A stretch of 5,319 nt of DNA from Deltaproteobacteria bacterium. Its GTDB lineage: Bacteria; Desulfobacterota; Syntrophia; Syntrophales; UBA2210. The notes below the pieces were generated by a model, which was not told the DNA's origin, made no database searches, and worked only from the letters and a program-made list of their open reading frames with translations. The stretch is from positions 1-5,319 of the forward strand of contig JAUVXT010000187.1 in the NCBI GenBank assembly GCA_030603465.1, read 5' to 3'. Below are positions 5,245 to 5,319 of this stretch, in pieces (within the stretch, counting starts at the first letter, position 1; every line of letters starts with the position of its first letter). The translations under genes were made by a program, and so were the position numbers.

Positions 5245-5319
5245 TTAAATTCGCGTATTACTTGGCATATATTAAGAAGTATCAATAAGTTATGGCGATT
5301 TTGTAAATTCTAGTTACTT

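Noticed and set aside
5262..5289. Possible promoter TTGGCA with AATAAG for a downstream gene
   Set aside because: The -10 is weak (4 of 6) at 16-nt spacing, and no gene start is visible inside the window to support it.
1..5319. CRISPR array, tRNA, rRNA, insertion sequence or defence system
   Set aside because: No spaced direct repeats, cloverleaf, transposase or defence-like protein is visible. All the coding space is explained by the dehydrogenase and B12 uptake genes.

Overview
The window holds a cobalamin (vitamin B12) uptake locus with two B12 riboswitches. A divergently transcribed iron-containing alcohol dehydrogenase lies at its left edge. The organism is a Gram-negative (diderm) bacterium: it encodes a TonB-dependent outer-membrane receptor with a signal peptide, and its genes have strong AGGAGG-type ribosome binding sites. 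Base composition looks moderate. The style of the proteins would suit an anaerobic deltaproteobacterium (Desulfobacterota or Syntrophales-like), but that is only an impression; no taxonomic marker is present.

Layout. Positions 1-785 (minus strand) hold the N-terminal two thirds of an Fe-dependent alcohol dehydrogenase that runs off the left edge, with its own sigma70-like promoter at 860-888. Positions 786-1250 are a divergent intergenic region. It contains that promoter, an A/T palindrome, a plus-strand promoter, an inverted repeat at the likely transcription start, a cobalamin riboswitch (about 984-1136) and a 21-codon small ORF (1161-1226) with a consensus Shine-Dalgarno sequence. The permease (btuC-like, 1251-2273) and ATPase (btuD-like, 2277-3107) are separated by 3 nt. 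A second cobalamin riboswitch (about 3055-3208) starts inside the end of the ATPase gene. It is followed by a hairpin-rich leader and the TonB-dependent receptor (btuB-like, 3289-5160). Positions 5161-5319 are non-coding, with two hairpins.

How the parts work together. BtuB takes B12 across the outer membrane using TonB energy, and BtuC plus BtuD form the inner-membrane ABC importer. The periplasmic binding protein BtuF is not in the window. The promoter-proximal riboswitch should lower expression of the transport operon when B12 is plentiful. The second riboswitch gives btuB its own control on the same or a shorter transcript.

The most unusual points are the second aptamer, whose P1 5' strand and part of its core encode the last 17 residues of the ATPase and supply its stop codon, and the well-initiated small ORF between the first aptamer and the poorly initiated permease gene. 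I see no defence system, mobile element, CRISPR array, tRNA or rRNA.
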